DNA of 64,000 nucleotides. It comes from Heliocidaris erythrogramma (lineage: Eukaryota; Echinodermata; Echinoidea; Camarodonta; Echinometridae). The translations under genes were made by a program, and so were the position numbers. Location of the stretch: contig CM046858.1 of assembly GCA_025617745.1 (NCBI GenBank), positions 37,899,119-37,963,118 on the forward strand, written 5' to 3'. Positions 22,801-28,482 of this stretch are shown one piece after another. How positions within the stretch are numbered: the stretch's first letter is position 1; every line of letters begins with the position of its first letter. Below the pieces are notes generated by a model. That model was not told where the DNA came from and ran no database searches. It saw only the letters and a program-made list of their open reading frames with translations.

Positions 22801-25427
22801 CCCCCCCCCCCCCCCCCCCCCCCCGATGACATTGTGTCCCGTCCCCATTTTGTATCTAGATTTGTCTTTCAAATTTTAGAGCCAATAGACACCTGGGGTG
22901 GGAGTGTAATCATATTTTAGCAGAGCAGCGATTTTTCAGAATTATGCCCCCCCCCCCCCCGTTTACAAAATTCTGGATCCGCCCCCGCATCGAGAGTGTA
23001 TGAATATAACTGTATTTCCACTGTGTATTTACCAAGCCCATTCCCTTACAATCCAATTGTGATTCACACAAGACATTGTATTATTATTGAAACAGAGTGT
23101 GACTGAACAAGAATTTTTTTTTATAATTATTCTCATTTTATTATTTTCGCATCACTAATTTTCCCACAATACTCGGTTATATATCATCTTGCCTTGGTAA
23201 AAAAGAGAAATTCCTCTCTTTTGTTATTGTCCAGAAACAAATTCCTTTCCTCTCCATAGGTAAACAGTGAATTTTTCAGTTAAAAGGCAATACAGTTTTC
23301 ATGGTCTTGGTTTTAATATCTCTGCTACAAATATTGTGAGATTACAGTAATAATAGTCTCCGAATATCATTATCATTTGCTTTTCAAATAAACTACAATA
23401 AAATACATTAAGCAATATTTTAAAAACAATCAGATCAATGGTCTAAAAATCCACTTGTCAGCTTGTACCTGACAACTCAATTAGATGACAGGACAACAAG
23501 ATAAGACACAATTGCCCGCGTTAAGGAGCAATTTGTCACAAATTTATTGCTTTTATCTCTCTTAATTTTGGCAATTTGAATAATATTGTGGAGTGTTATT
23601 GCATAGACCCCGATAATATAGTTTAACACACACAACAATTTTCAAGTTCTACGTTGCATTTGTTTTTGTTACAATTACTCTGTGTTGTATTCTACCGCTG
23701 TGTGGTTACATACTTCAGTGTTCCCAATTTGAAGTATATAATACTACATTTAAACAAAATGTTCTTTTTGATATAACAGTTATCCTACAGAACATTATTT
23801 TGTTTAAATTTATTACTATGTTTTAAAAAGATATCATTAAAGCTTAGCAATACATTTACACAAATATTCTTTCGTATATCTGTGCTATACCATAATGTAT
23901 TGTGTGTATTGTATTTTATCAGACTGCGGTTGTCCTGTCCTTTTTAATTCGTATAACCCGATAACTTACTGTACTTATTGCACTTGTAGACTGGAGTGTA
24001 TATAGGCTGGCCTTCATTATTTTGTTTCGCCAGGAAGCCGCCTTTCCGTATCAGATTTACCATAATTGAGTATAAAAACATTGGTCCTTTTGATAATCAA
24101 AGGTCTACAGACAACCTTGCTCCTAATCAATCTGTAGGCCTACAATAAAATCTGGACCATGGACCTGATTTTTTTTTTGCTATTTTGAACCCCCGTACAT
24201 GTAAGTGATGTTTTCCTGGCATCTACTAACGCAATGGAGACCATAAAAAGCAGTCCATGGTAACGTCTTTTTCTATGCACATTAAATTTTTACTTGGCAG
24301 CCCAAGGGGGGGGTTTAAACCCCCTAAACCCCCCCCCCCCGTAGATCCGCCACTGACCGTATATACACTATGCTATTTAATTAAATAACAATGTATGTTG
24401 ATCATTATCTAGACTGAATAGTAAGTCTCGTACATGACGTATTGTATTTTATAGTACCTTACGTTTGTTTTAAAATTTATTATAATATAATCTGACGCTT
24501 TCATCCACAATCGCTCACTGGAAATGCCTAAATAGAGTCAACAATAAAAACAACAACAACTTACAGCGACGAGGTCGAGGACGCCGACGAATATAATGAT
24601 AACAATCATAATAATAGTAGTAATAATAATCATCATCATCATCATAACGATGGTGATGAGAATGATAATAATAATAAGGATAAGAATAAGAATAATAAGA
24701 ATAATTAGCTTATCTGCGACTTAAGGCGAATCCTAACAATAGGATGAGATAAAAGGATTCGCCTTAAGTCGCAGATAAAGTTATAATAAGAATAATAATA
24801 ATAATTATTATTATATGATGATAACATATATATGTGAGATTGTTAGTTTGCTTCGACGGGAGCCCTGATAGCTCAGTTGGTAGAGCACTGGTCATGTAAT
24901 CCAGGGTCCCGGGTTCGAATCCCGGTCGGGGCATTGTAATTTTCTCACATTTCTTTATGATATATTCAATTTACTTCAATCCTATCAATTATATAATAAT
25001 AATATTAATAAATACATGTAATGTGAATAATGATAAGAATAACAAGGATGATGATAATGGTGATAATAATAACAAAAAGAAGAAAAAGAAAAAGAAAAAT
25101 ATTATATAATTATGCAGACATTATAGTGCGCAATATAATTATTTGTGCTATGGCAAACTCCACTCAAACTGTCTGAAGGCATACCTGTACTATATTTTTC
25201 TTCTGTTTCTTTATAGTCTTCTTGAGCGACTTCGCCGTCCTAGCCGGCGACGTCGTCTCGTCATCAAGCTCCCAATCATCGTCATCCCATTCACTTAGGC
25301 TGAGGTCATCCAAGTCACTGTCACCCCAGCTGTCATCCCAGCTATCATACTCTTTGTCAGCAGCGGCGACGACCACTGGTGCAGCCTGCTTCTTCGACAT
25401 CGGTCTAGACTTCGAGAGGGATGCCAT
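1046..25427 (-). CDS. Ankyrin-repeat protein, probable TRPA-like channel; N-terminal part, 13 exons, continues off the left end
   Basis: Joined exons in transcript order: 25427-25185, 19947-19776, 17778-17705, 17016-16834, 16422-16213, 14930-14837, 14358-14091, 13595-13394, 11800-11709, 7857-7708, 6426-6306, 1880-1741, 1165-1046. Every junction has AG acceptor and GT donor and the phases agree, giving 689 codons plus 2 nt with no stop. Residues 1-81 are acidic and Trp/Ser/Asp-rich with a Lys-rich end. From about residue 95 onward there are ankyrin motifs (ALHYAA, PLHLAA, TPLHIA, TPLLLA, PIHLAV, TPLHEA, TPLHHA, TPLQVA, TPLHYA, TSLHLA, TPLHLA). The last repeat carries NADIVL followed by KQGLNCLDYAI and NGHENIANLILSHDKW, a pattern I associate with the end of TRPA1 ankyrin domains. 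No membrane segment is in the window, so the channel identity is inferred. Another large ankyrin protein remains possible. Confidence 0.72.
1741..1880 (-). CDS. TRPA-like gene exon 12 (last ankyrin repeats)
   Basis: The acceptor ctaactttccag precedes ITPLHLACKNGHIDMVKLLV, then YKENADIVLRDKQGLNCLDY and AIDNGH plus GA, before a GTAAGA donor (140 nt, phase 0 to 2). The NADIVL...KQ...L..AI pattern resembles the terminal ankyrin repeats of TRPA1 proteins as I recall them. The TU-like foldback element starts about 45 bp upstream of the exon, in intron 11. Confidence 0.8.
2385..2740. repeat. Tandem repeat arm of the TU-like element (left)
   Basis: There are about thirteen units of a ~24-bp repeat (GGTTCGTATTTCCGAAAATG + AAAT), preceded at the outer edge by 16-bp units (GGTTCGTTTTTCCGAA). 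The right arm has the same units in opposite orientation. Confidence 0.9.
3250..3332 (+). mobile_element. tRNA-like SINE head, degenerate
   Basis: GTGTCGTAGTCGAACGGTTT, then GGGGGTTTGATCCCTGG about 45 bases on, gives A- and B-box-like segments in the same layout as the SINE at 22.0 kb, with several differences. No clear body follows. It lies inside the TU-like composite. Confidence 0.45.
4483..4730. mobile_element. Short TIR element with poly-C tracts and 7-bp target duplication
   Basis: The ends CAGGGGCGTATCCAGG and CCTGGATACGCCACTG are inverted with one mismatch. ATGATAT is duplicated immediately outside (4,476-4,482 and 4,731-4,737). The two C runs inside sit at opposite ends of the 248-bp element. 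Similar GATACGCCACTG or GATCCGCCACTG ends next to poly-C occur near 650, 770 and 24,345. It is inserted inside the TU-like composite. Confidence 0.75.
4735..4925. repeat. AT-rich trinucleotide microsatellite (AAT/ATG)n
   Basis: A degenerate run of ATA, ATT and ATG triplets starts directly after the TIR element at 4,730. The frames through it are repeat artefacts, not genes. Confidence 0.9.
5010..5325. repeat. Tandem repeat arm of the TU-like element (right)
   Basis: About nine ~24-bp units (TTCATTTTCGGAAATACGAA + CCCT) are followed by five ~16-bp units (AACGAACCTTCGGAAT). This is the mirror order of the left arm. Confidence 0.9.
5703..6300. other. Intron stretch without recognisable features
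   Basis: This is the part of TRPA-like intron 11 between the TU-like composite and exon 11. It has no open frame, repeat family or RNA gene that I can support. Confidence 0.5.
6306..6426 (-). CDS. TRPA-like gene exon 11 (ankyrin repeat)
   Basis: The acceptor acttctcatag gives A, completing ACA, then NFDDALERTSLHLAAANGWI, RTVKQLLKAKARIDETDLYE and a GTAGGT donor (121 nt, phase 2 to 0). This exon is not obvious as an open frame, but it has a clear RTSLHLAAANGW ankyrin core. Confidence 0.8.
6553..7014. repeat. Perfect 222-bp inverted repeat with 18-bp spacer
   Basis: The left arm 6,553-6,774 and right arm 6,793-7,014 are exact reverse complements over the full 222 bp by eye. The spacer is GAGTAGATGAGGCTTGAG. 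A 14-bp direct repeat, CAAATATGATGTTA, occurs at 6,540-6,553 and 7,049-7,062, which could be a target duplication or a template-switch trace. It lies in TRPA-like intron 10, so the pre-mRNA could fold into a long hairpin. Confidence 0.92.
7708..7857 (-). CDS. TRPA-like gene exon 10 (ankyrin repeat)
   Basis: The acceptor cactttgtag precedes A, then TVAALIRWKRSDVVGNSDDQ, GNTPLHYASEAGHDLTVQEL and KADVND, before a GTAAAA donor (150 nt, phase 2 to 2). The ankyrin motif GNTPLHYASEAGH is unambiguous. The read-through ATG upstream of the acceptor is intronic. Confidence 0.8.
8085..8700. repeat. Three tandem ~240-bp units separated by (TG)n tracts
   Basis: Units at 8,085-8,275 and 8,325-8,505 share TGTCCGAGGACATTTT, AACAATGGTCCTCGGAAG and TTATTCCGTCGACTGTC. 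A third, more diverged unit at 8,545-8,695 uses GATGACATCG / TCATCGGTTG in the same layout. Each is rich in small inverted motifs (TCCGAGGAC / GTCCTCGGA) and is followed by a TG run. It lies in TRPA-like intron 9. Confidence 0.8.
9211..9339. repeat. Imperfect foldback hairpin
   Basis: ATACCGCGATATGTGCATCC...GAATTTCTC...TGCATTATAT is mirrored by ATATAATGCACGAGAGAAAT...GGATGCACATTTTACGGTAT. The arms are about 53 bp with several mismatches and a G/C-rich loop. Confidence 0.7.
9701..9871. repeat. Foldback element with ~80-bp arms
   Basis: CAAATATCCCATGCAGTGAG through CTCTGGTTAAAATTATACAT and GGTATAGTACATTTTTCTT is mirrored on the right, ending GGGATATTTG. The apex is GGGGCGTAGCCCC. There is no coding capacity. 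It lies immediately beside the Crypton fragment. Confidence 0.82.
9881..10210 (-). mobile_element. Crypton-like tyrosine recombinase N-terminal fragment
   Basis: From the Met at about 10,207 the minus frame reads MAASSALGNASRFKLIENED, IEEFINSVDSTNTRKTVRYG, LAIFREFCDTIGVNF and ELDSILSRFYAGARNKSG. This has the layout of the core-binding domain in Crypton/DUF3504-type proteins (NT+K....G...F..W/C, ...L...L..FY...R...G). The frame then runs straight into unrelated sequence without the catalytic domain, so it is an internally deleted relic. It lies in TRPA-like intron 9. Confidence 0.5.
10398..10447. repeat. Short perfect hairpin beside the Crypton fragment
   Basis: Two perfect 23-bp arms (10,398-10,420 and 10,425-10,447) are separated by TTTT. 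The arms contain TGCATAAAATGTGCCCAAAA and its complement. Confidence 0.85.
10586..11643. mobile_element. DNA transposon-like element with ~45-bp TIRs (1.06 kb)
   Basis: The ends are inverted: TATATGCAGCATGGAAATAC...AGTCTACCCGGGGT at left and its imperfect complement at right (CCGGGTAGACTATCATGTGG...TTACTGCATATA). GATATAAAT flanks both sides (10,577-10,585 and 11,644-11,652) as a putative 9-bp target duplication. The interior is itself largely an inverted repeat (CAACCCAGAGTTG / CAACTCTGG blocks), and a second TIR element is nested at 10,666-11,060. No transposase frame was found, so it is non-autonomous. Confidence 0.75.
10666..11060. mobile_element. Nested MITE with GCCACCGCACACCTTACGAT-type TIRs (copy 1)
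   Basis: 33-bp imperfect TIRs at 10,666-10,698 and 11,028-11,060 begin GCCACCGCACACCTTACG. A second family member with closely related TIRs lies at 60,533-60,899. There is no coding capacity. Confidence 0.75.
11709..11800 (-). CDS. TRPA-like gene exon 9 (short exon found by phase bridging)
   Basis: Exon 8 ends in phase 0 and exon 10 needs an incoming phase of 2, so an exon of length 2 modulo 3 was required. On the minus strand the acceptor ttccttgtag precedes 92 nt encoding LLLHHGSKLHGVNDDDIVEF and then VLDAAKKGHT plus GA, before a GTAAAC donor. It supplies exactly the missing phase. With exon 10 it makes GHTETVAALIRW, the second helix of an ankyrin repeat. It lies just outside a 1.06-kb TIR element. 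Confidence 0.72.
11960..12145. repeat. (ATC)n microsatellite
   Basis: Dense ATC/ACC/TTC triplets continue over nearly 200 bp. Ser- or Ile-rich frames through it are repeat artefacts. It lies in TRPA-like intron 8. Confidence 0.9.
12290..13220. mobile_element. TTAA-flanked MITE, copy A
   Basis: A ~930-bp element flanked by TTAA on both sides (12,286-12,289 and 13,221-13,224). The ends are AGTAGCTATTC...GTTCTACT, with an inverted AGTAG terminus. It is nearly identical to copies at 20.07, 20.97, 28.70 and 33.97 kb. The TTAA target is typical of piggyBac-type transposition, which is an inference. It lies in TRPA-like intron 8. Confidence 0.85.
13394..13595 (-). CDS. TRPA-like gene exon 8 (ankyrin repeat plus linker)
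   Basis: The acceptor cttttttatag gives C, completing AAC (Asn). Translation is GADMRAKDDEDLTPLQVAAN, then a Ser/Thr/Asp-rich linker and LLKWAATENKADTLQ, before a GTAAAG donor (202 nt, phase 2 to 0). Confidence 0.8.
13770..13810. repeat. (CT)n/(TA)n microsatellite
   Basis: A CTCTCT run of about 30 bp passes directly into TATATA. It lies in TRPA-like intron 7. Confidence 0.9.
14091..14358 (-). CDS. TRPA-like gene exon 7 (acidic insert and two ankyrin repeats)
   Basis: The only acceptor that keeps frame is catgacacag at 14361-14359. The nearer ttaaag would bring in a TAA stop. The exon starts VLKADQVDGKDEKDDD, contains a run of Asp (a GTC-type repeat on the plus strand), then NDDTPLHEACSAGHLDMAKM and NETPLHHACKENHHKVAEFL, and ends in phase 2 before GTGAGA (268 nt). 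The acidic insert between repeats is probably a disordered loop. Confidence 0.8.
14837..14930 (-). CDS. TRPA-like gene exon 6 (ankyrin repeat)
   Basis: The acceptor catatctctag precedes ILIETNRNAVAPIHLAVRGG and then HKELVQLSLEH plus one base, ending at a GTAAGA donor (94 nt, phase 0 to 1). The motif APIHLAVRGGHKELV is ankyrin-like. The exon joins in phase to exons 5 and 7. Confidence 0.8.
15570..15840. repeat. Degenerate ~80-bp tandem repeat
   Basis: Three to four units share AAAGGTT.A.TTTTGAGAGAA, ATCCTAA..TTCGATTGC and TTAATTCCTCGA. Related words appear at 230-420, suggesting one dispersed family. It lies in TRPA-like intron 5. Confidence 0.65.
16120..16185 (-). mobile_element. Truncated SINE 3' end next to exon 5
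   Basis: This stretch (TGGTTTATTTTACC through GCATGCGTATGCTTGTAAGT) repeats the 3' part of the SINE at 22,561-22,775. It stops about 25 bp short of the exon 5 donor at 16,212, so it forms the start of intron 5 of the TRPA-like gene. Confidence 0.6.
16213..16422 (-). CDS. TRPA-like gene exon 5 (two ankyrin repeats)
   Basis: The acceptor cgtttgcag precedes KADNRKTTPLLLACLYGKID. The exon holds a second repeat (DNFDTPLHIAFSEGNKKIA) and a charged helix, KAKDTDKLKE, before a GTAGGT donor (210 nt, phase 0 to 0). A truncated SINE 3' end lies within about 40 bp downstream of the donor. Confidence 0.82.
16834..17016 (-). CDS. TRPA-like gene exon 4 (ankyrin repeat)
   Basis: The acceptor ttttttgacag precedes VEAAKRMSKLPDDGVVKFLV. 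The exon continues through NANVNAEDSRGRTPLHIATL and GNTEAVIQLL to IELN, before a GTAAAT donor (183 nt, phase 0 to 0). It has a canonical ankyrin consensus (GRTPLHIA). Confidence 0.82.
17705..17778 (-). CDS. TRPA-like gene exon 3 (ankyrin repeat)
   Basis: This 74-nt exon is too short to stand out as an ORF. The acceptor ctacctag is followed by AC, which completes the GAC codon started in exon 2. Translation gives (HGA)DVNDVGEADRCPLHLAAA and then SKKDQAK, before a GTGAGG donor. The phase and the ankyrin motif (GADVN...PLHLAA) both fit exactly across the junction. Confidence 0.8.
17995..18180. repeat. ~30-bp minisatellite (CGACACCTCACTTCTACCACCAA type), first block
   Basis: There are about six degenerate units of CACCTCACTTCTACCACCAA with CCCAATCGA. 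The same repeat continues at 19,380-19,760. It lies in TRPA-like intron 2. Confidence 0.85.
19380..19765. repeat. ~30-bp minisatellite, second block
   Basis: Roughly a dozen units of CGACACCTCACTTCTACCA + CCAATCCCC lie beside the exon 2 donor (19,775). The Pro/His/Ser-rich frames are repeat artefacts. Confidence 0.85.
19776..19947 (-). CDS. TRPA-like gene exon 2 (first ankyrin repeat)
   Basis: The acceptor tttctcttttcag precedes VARANQLRELEQLL. The exon ends after HGA plus one base before GTAAGG (172 nt, phase 0 to 1). The sequence NYSALHYAAHIDNLDMVKLLVQHGA is a clear ankyrin helix-turn-helix. A roughly 30-bp minisatellite begins almost immediately downstream of the donor, inside intron 2. 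Confidence 0.8.
20068..21933. mobile_element. TTAA-flanked MITE, copy B (interrupted by copy C)
   Basis: The left part 20,068-20,963 and the right remnant 21,904-21,933 together form one element in the same orientation as copy A. The remnant is the missing last ~30 bp (ATATTTAAAATCATTAAAG...CTACT). TTAA flanks lie at 20,064 and 21,934. Copy C was inserted into a TTAA near the right end of B. Confidence 0.85.
20968..21899. mobile_element. TTAA-flanked MITE, copy C (inverted, inside copy B)
   Basis: It starts AGTAGAACTTTAATG and ends GAATATCTACT, with TTAA at 20,964-20,967 and 21,900-21,903. It is the reverse complement of copy B with few differences, so B and C form an almost perfect ~900-bp palindrome. 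It lies in TRPA-like intron 1. Confidence 0.88.
22012..22300 (+). mobile_element. tRNA-derived SINE
   Basis: The head GTGTCGTAGTCGAGTGGTTT resembles a tRNA A box. GGGTTCGAACCCC is the B box 50 bp later. A tRNA-unrelated body follows (TTGGCAAGACATTAAT, AAATGGGTACC, GGCAGGAATTAATT), and the 3' end runs TGAGCGCTTAATAAATATCC into ATT repeats. A diverged body recurs near 49.3 kb and a head near 3.25 kb. It is in TRPA-like intron 1, in antisense orientation to the gene. Confidence 0.75.
22561..22775 (-). mobile_element. tRNA-derived SINE, minus orientation
   Basis: On the minus strand the head reads GGTAGATGGCTCAGTAATAG and then ACCCGGGTTCGAAACGAAG (a B-box-like segment). A body with GGTGAGGCATTAATCC follows, then a 3' end containing a 23-base block around GCATACGCATGC. 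The same 3' block occurs at 16,126-16,180. Confidence 0.65.
22800..22985. repeat. Two poly-C tracts bracketing a short degenerate element
   Basis: A run of about 24 C at 22,801 and another at 22,947 bracket 120 bp that ends in AAATTCTGGATCCGCC. This is the same poly-C plus CTGGATNCGCC arrangement as the element at 4,483. TRPA-like intron 1 between 22,990 and 24,290 shows nothing else recognisable beyond AT-rich sequence. Confidence 0.5.
23000..24290. other. Intron stretch without recognisable features
   Basis: AT-rich part of TRPA-like intron 1. I see no exon, tRNA, tandem repeat or inverted repeat here. A C run and GTAGATCCGCCACTGACC (24,305-24,358) mark a degenerate poly-C element end just beyond. 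Confidence 0.5.
24590..24830. repeat. AT-rich microsatellite with embedded perfect hairpin
   Basis: (AAT/AAG)n tracts flank a hairpin with perfect 25-bp arms at 24,710-24,734 and 24,754-24,778 (TTATCTGCGACTTAAGGCGA + ATCCT). The loop is 19 nt. Confidence 0.85.
24862..24933 (+). tRNA. tRNA-like sequence (Thr TGT-like), probably a pseudogene or tRNA-derived repeat
   Basis: A 72-base cloverleaf can be drawn. The acceptor stem pairs GCCCTGA with TCGGGGC. The D arm is GCTC/GAGC with AGTTGGTA, and the T arm is CCGGG-TTCGAAT-CCCGG. The anticodon arm is CTGGT/TCCAG with loop CATGTAA, placing TGT at 34-36. The base at 33 is A rather than T, and 31/39 is a T-T mismatch, both unusual in functional tRNAs. 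The B box GGTTCGAATCC is intact. It sits in TRPA-like intron 1 among AT-rich microsatellites. Confidence 0.55.
25185..25427 (-). CDS. TRPA-like gene exon 1 (start codon, acidic N terminus)
   Basis: ATG at 25427-25425 opens an 81-codon exon ending in CAG before a GTATGC donor (phase 0). The protein begins MASLSKSRPMSKKQAAP, runs through a striking Asp/Trp/Ser segment (SWDDSWGDSDLDD, then WDDDDWELDDE), and ends in a basic KSLKKTIKKQKK stretch. This looks like a disordered cytosolic N terminus. An in-frame upstream start was not seen. The 5' UTR and promoter are not defined. Low complexity means this exon has little value for homology assignment. Confidence 0.75.
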
Positions 25428-25925
25428 GATTGAGGACCAATGAAAGAACGACTTCGAGAGCTTGTCGATTCCTTAATCACACCAATGATTATATGAAGTC
25501 TGCTGAAGTATACGCATTACACTTAACGTCAAGTTTTGTAGATTTAATCAGCCGGGAATGCTTGGTTTGTCCTCCACAGGTGACTGTATAGAGGCCTAAT
25601 ACTGACACGGAAAAGCACAAAACTACGTCACTACAAACTTACTATCATTTGTGGCCATGATATCCGTCTACTGTAAATTTGTTCAACGCAGTCGTGTGTG
25701 GAGAGAGAAAGTCAAGGTGAACAATTATAAAACAAACAACACAGCTTTCACTTTATTCTACATTCCTACACGTACTGCCATCGAGTATAAACCAAAATTT
25801 ACGACAACACGTAGGCCTATAGGAAGTTAACTTGCTTATGTATATTTGGTTATCATAATAAATTGGTGTATCTTTTGCAAGTGTATTATATTTGTGTTGT
25901 TATCTTTTTAGAGTGGAAATAAAAC

Positions 25926-25927
<2 letters not shown>

Positions 25928-25970
<43 letters not shown>
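25928..25970. repeat. (TA)n microsatellite
   Basis: More than 20 TA units lie about 0.5 kb upstream of the TRPA-like start codon. A C run then A run at 26,168-26,209 and a CT run follow. No promoter element could be recognised in 25,428-26,370. Confidence 0.9.
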
Positions 25971-25971
<1 letters not shown>

Positions 25972-26374
25972 CTCTCTTTCCCCACGTCTTCGCTTCGCTC
26001 TCTCCCTTCCCTCACTCTCTGGAAATCATGCTGTATAAGCTTAGAAAGCTCTTACCAAACTGCCACATACGGTCTTCATAAATATCGTTATATCGTCCCT
26101 TCTCCCGCATTTTCGTCTGTCATGTCTCTTAGTCTGTTGGATATCTTTCTTTTTATCTGTATCTGTACCCCCCCCCCCCCCCAAAAAAAAAAAAAAAAAA
26201 AAAAAAAAATCTATCTCTATCTCTCTCTCTCTCTCTCTGCTCTGTTCTGTGTTAACAATCTGGTTCACATGGTTCAGTAGTGTTTGAAGATGTAGTATTT
26301 AACATGTTGCACAGCGCCCTCAGCTTGCTTGATGATTAACCCCCGACAAGAGTAGGTAAGTGTACATTAAATTT

Positions 26375-26602
26375 TTATATGTTACAAATCAATCAGCATT
26401 CTTCCGGTCTTTGCGAAGTGTGTAAAGTATTTGAAACTATCGAGCATTTCATTTTATATTGTTCAAAATACGAAAAAGAGAGACACATAATGATCAGAAA
26501 GTTAAAACTCAATAACCCAACCCTTAAGCAACTTTTGACTAACCCTGATTATATTCGGGAATTATTATGTTATGTACATGCCACTAACCGTTTTGGTTAG
26601 TC
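26375..26602 (+). mobile_element. Non-LTR retrotransposon C-terminal fragment
   Basis: The 73-codon frame contains GLCEVCKVFETIEHFILYCS, KYEKERHIM and ELLCYVHATNRFG. This is the C-x2-C...H-x4-C zinc-knuckle-like end seen after the reverse transcriptase in many LINE ORF2 proteins. No RT core is present upstream, so it is a short relic in the intergenic region. Confidence 0.6.
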
Positions 26603-27286
26603 TGCTTTTTCCATGAACAGTTTGTATCGCGCGCATTGCATTTATCTCACAATTTTTAATTGTATTTTGCTATTTCGCTTCGGCTTTCGTGTACTAATTT
26701 AGGTGATGGAATATATATATATAATCTGTTTTTCACTAATGATTTCATGCAACTAATAATCACCAAATGGATCGACGTTATACGTGGGCCTTCCTTAGCC
26801 GAAGTCCCACTGACGAAAGTGGCTGGCGCGTATAATCTGGAGAGATTGAAGTGCGCCATCATATCCAACTACAACAACAACACCAAAGCCCCCCACCCCC
26901 CCCCCCCCCCTCCCGAGTCTTATTGATTTATATTCATAATTTAATAGTAGTAAACCGATACAAGCTTTGCTTTTCAATTCAAGAACCCCCCTCCATTTTT
27001 AAATGTCATAATGTCTCTGCAGTCAAATCAACTACATTAATGTACAATATTTTGGTACTATCCATGTTTCATATGTTTGTTTGTGGTCTTGTTTTGTTTT
27101 TGTTTTTGTTTTCTGGGTTTCCTTATTCATTGCTTTGTTTGAATTATGTGAATAAAAGAAAGGGAAATTCAAACGACGTAATATATATATATATATATAT
27201 AGGCCTAGGCTTTTACAGTGTTTTAATCTAAGAACTTCAAACGAATCCTTCCATTTAATGACATTTTCCTTCTGTCTGATTTTCTT

Positions 27287-27289
<3 letters not shown>

Positions 27290-27321
<32 letters not shown>

Positions 27322-27345
27322 CTCTCTATTTCTCTCTCTTTGTTT
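27290..27345. repeat. (TC)n microsatellite
   Basis: A TCTC run with few interruptions lies in the intergenic region. Around it (26,610-28,250) I see a TA run at 27,180 and a poly-C tract at 26,890, but no gene. Confidence 0.9.
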
Positions 27346-28249
27346 TGTTATGTTTCTTCAGAGAGGGATAAAGAAACGGGGAAAGGAAAATGAAGAGAAA
27401 GTGAGAGAGAAATGAGGTAAACGTTACCCCTCCTCTCCGGACAGGTTTTATGATGCATTTTCAAAAGCAAGGATGTACTTTCTACGGACATGGAGGAGGA
27501 ATCCATGACAAGTCAACTCCATCACCTTATTTTGTTACACTGGTATGCTACCTTTACAGATGTTATTTAAATGAGATAGGCTCATAATCGCAACACTGTT
27601 TGTTTTCTACTCCTCAAAGTATAGGACAATATTTCAGGGGTATATTTCGAGTACAGGTAATATTAGGTTCTCTGTTTGTTTTTACATTGTTTTTCATTCA
27701 ATTTCGTATTTTATTTCTTTCTTTTTTTCATTTTAAGGTCAGACAATGTCAGTTTCGTCGTTGGTTATTCATTTTCAAACCTTGTCCAGTCAATTTCCCC
27801 ACTTTTCCCTCCAATCAAGTCATCTAGATTTCATCATTCCCGCGGCTGCCAACATACGACCGCATGAATCGATTTTCGTCAAGTTTGCAATCAATTTCGT
27901 TCAAGTGTCATTCGAATTCGAATGAAACTCATTCGAAACTGATTGCACAAAGAACAGTATATCTTTTCAAATGGTACAAATTTTTGTTCATTTTTGTTCA
28001 AATTTCAAGTTTTATTGACCATGGCAGTTAACTGAGAAAAAGATGATGAAATGCAAAGAAAACCCAGAAGGTATATTAAATATCTAGATAAACTGGAGTG
28101 ATATATTATTCAATATCTAGTACCCTTCTATCTCTGCATGTTCATTTCCTTTCTCTCATTACTGCAAGTTTGACAATGGCAATTAACTGTAAAAATAAAA
28201 AGAAACAATATGAAAAAAAAACAGAAAGCATAGAATATTTACAATAAAA

Positions 28250-28482
28250 TTTAGTGATGAATCACGTATTCTTTATTTCAATCTTTCTTCATTTCATTTC
28301 TCTCATCACTCTTCACAACCTTTATTCAATGAACTTTCCTTCCATACCATCACCATATATACCTTCCAGCTCTTTCATACTTGCCACATAATGAATCACG
28401 TATTCTTTACTTTATTCCATCTTTCTTCATTTCATTTCTCGCATCACTTTTCACAACCTCTATTTAATGAACTATCCGTCTA
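28250..28482. repeat. ~130-bp tandem duplication
   Basis: ATGAATCACGTATTCTTTA, TTCTTCATTTCATTTCTC and CATCAC..TTCACAACC..TATT.AATGAACT appear twice (from 28,256 and 28,391). The CCATACCATCACCATATA...CTTCCAGCT block reappears at 29,790 beyond the TIR element. Confidence 0.75.
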
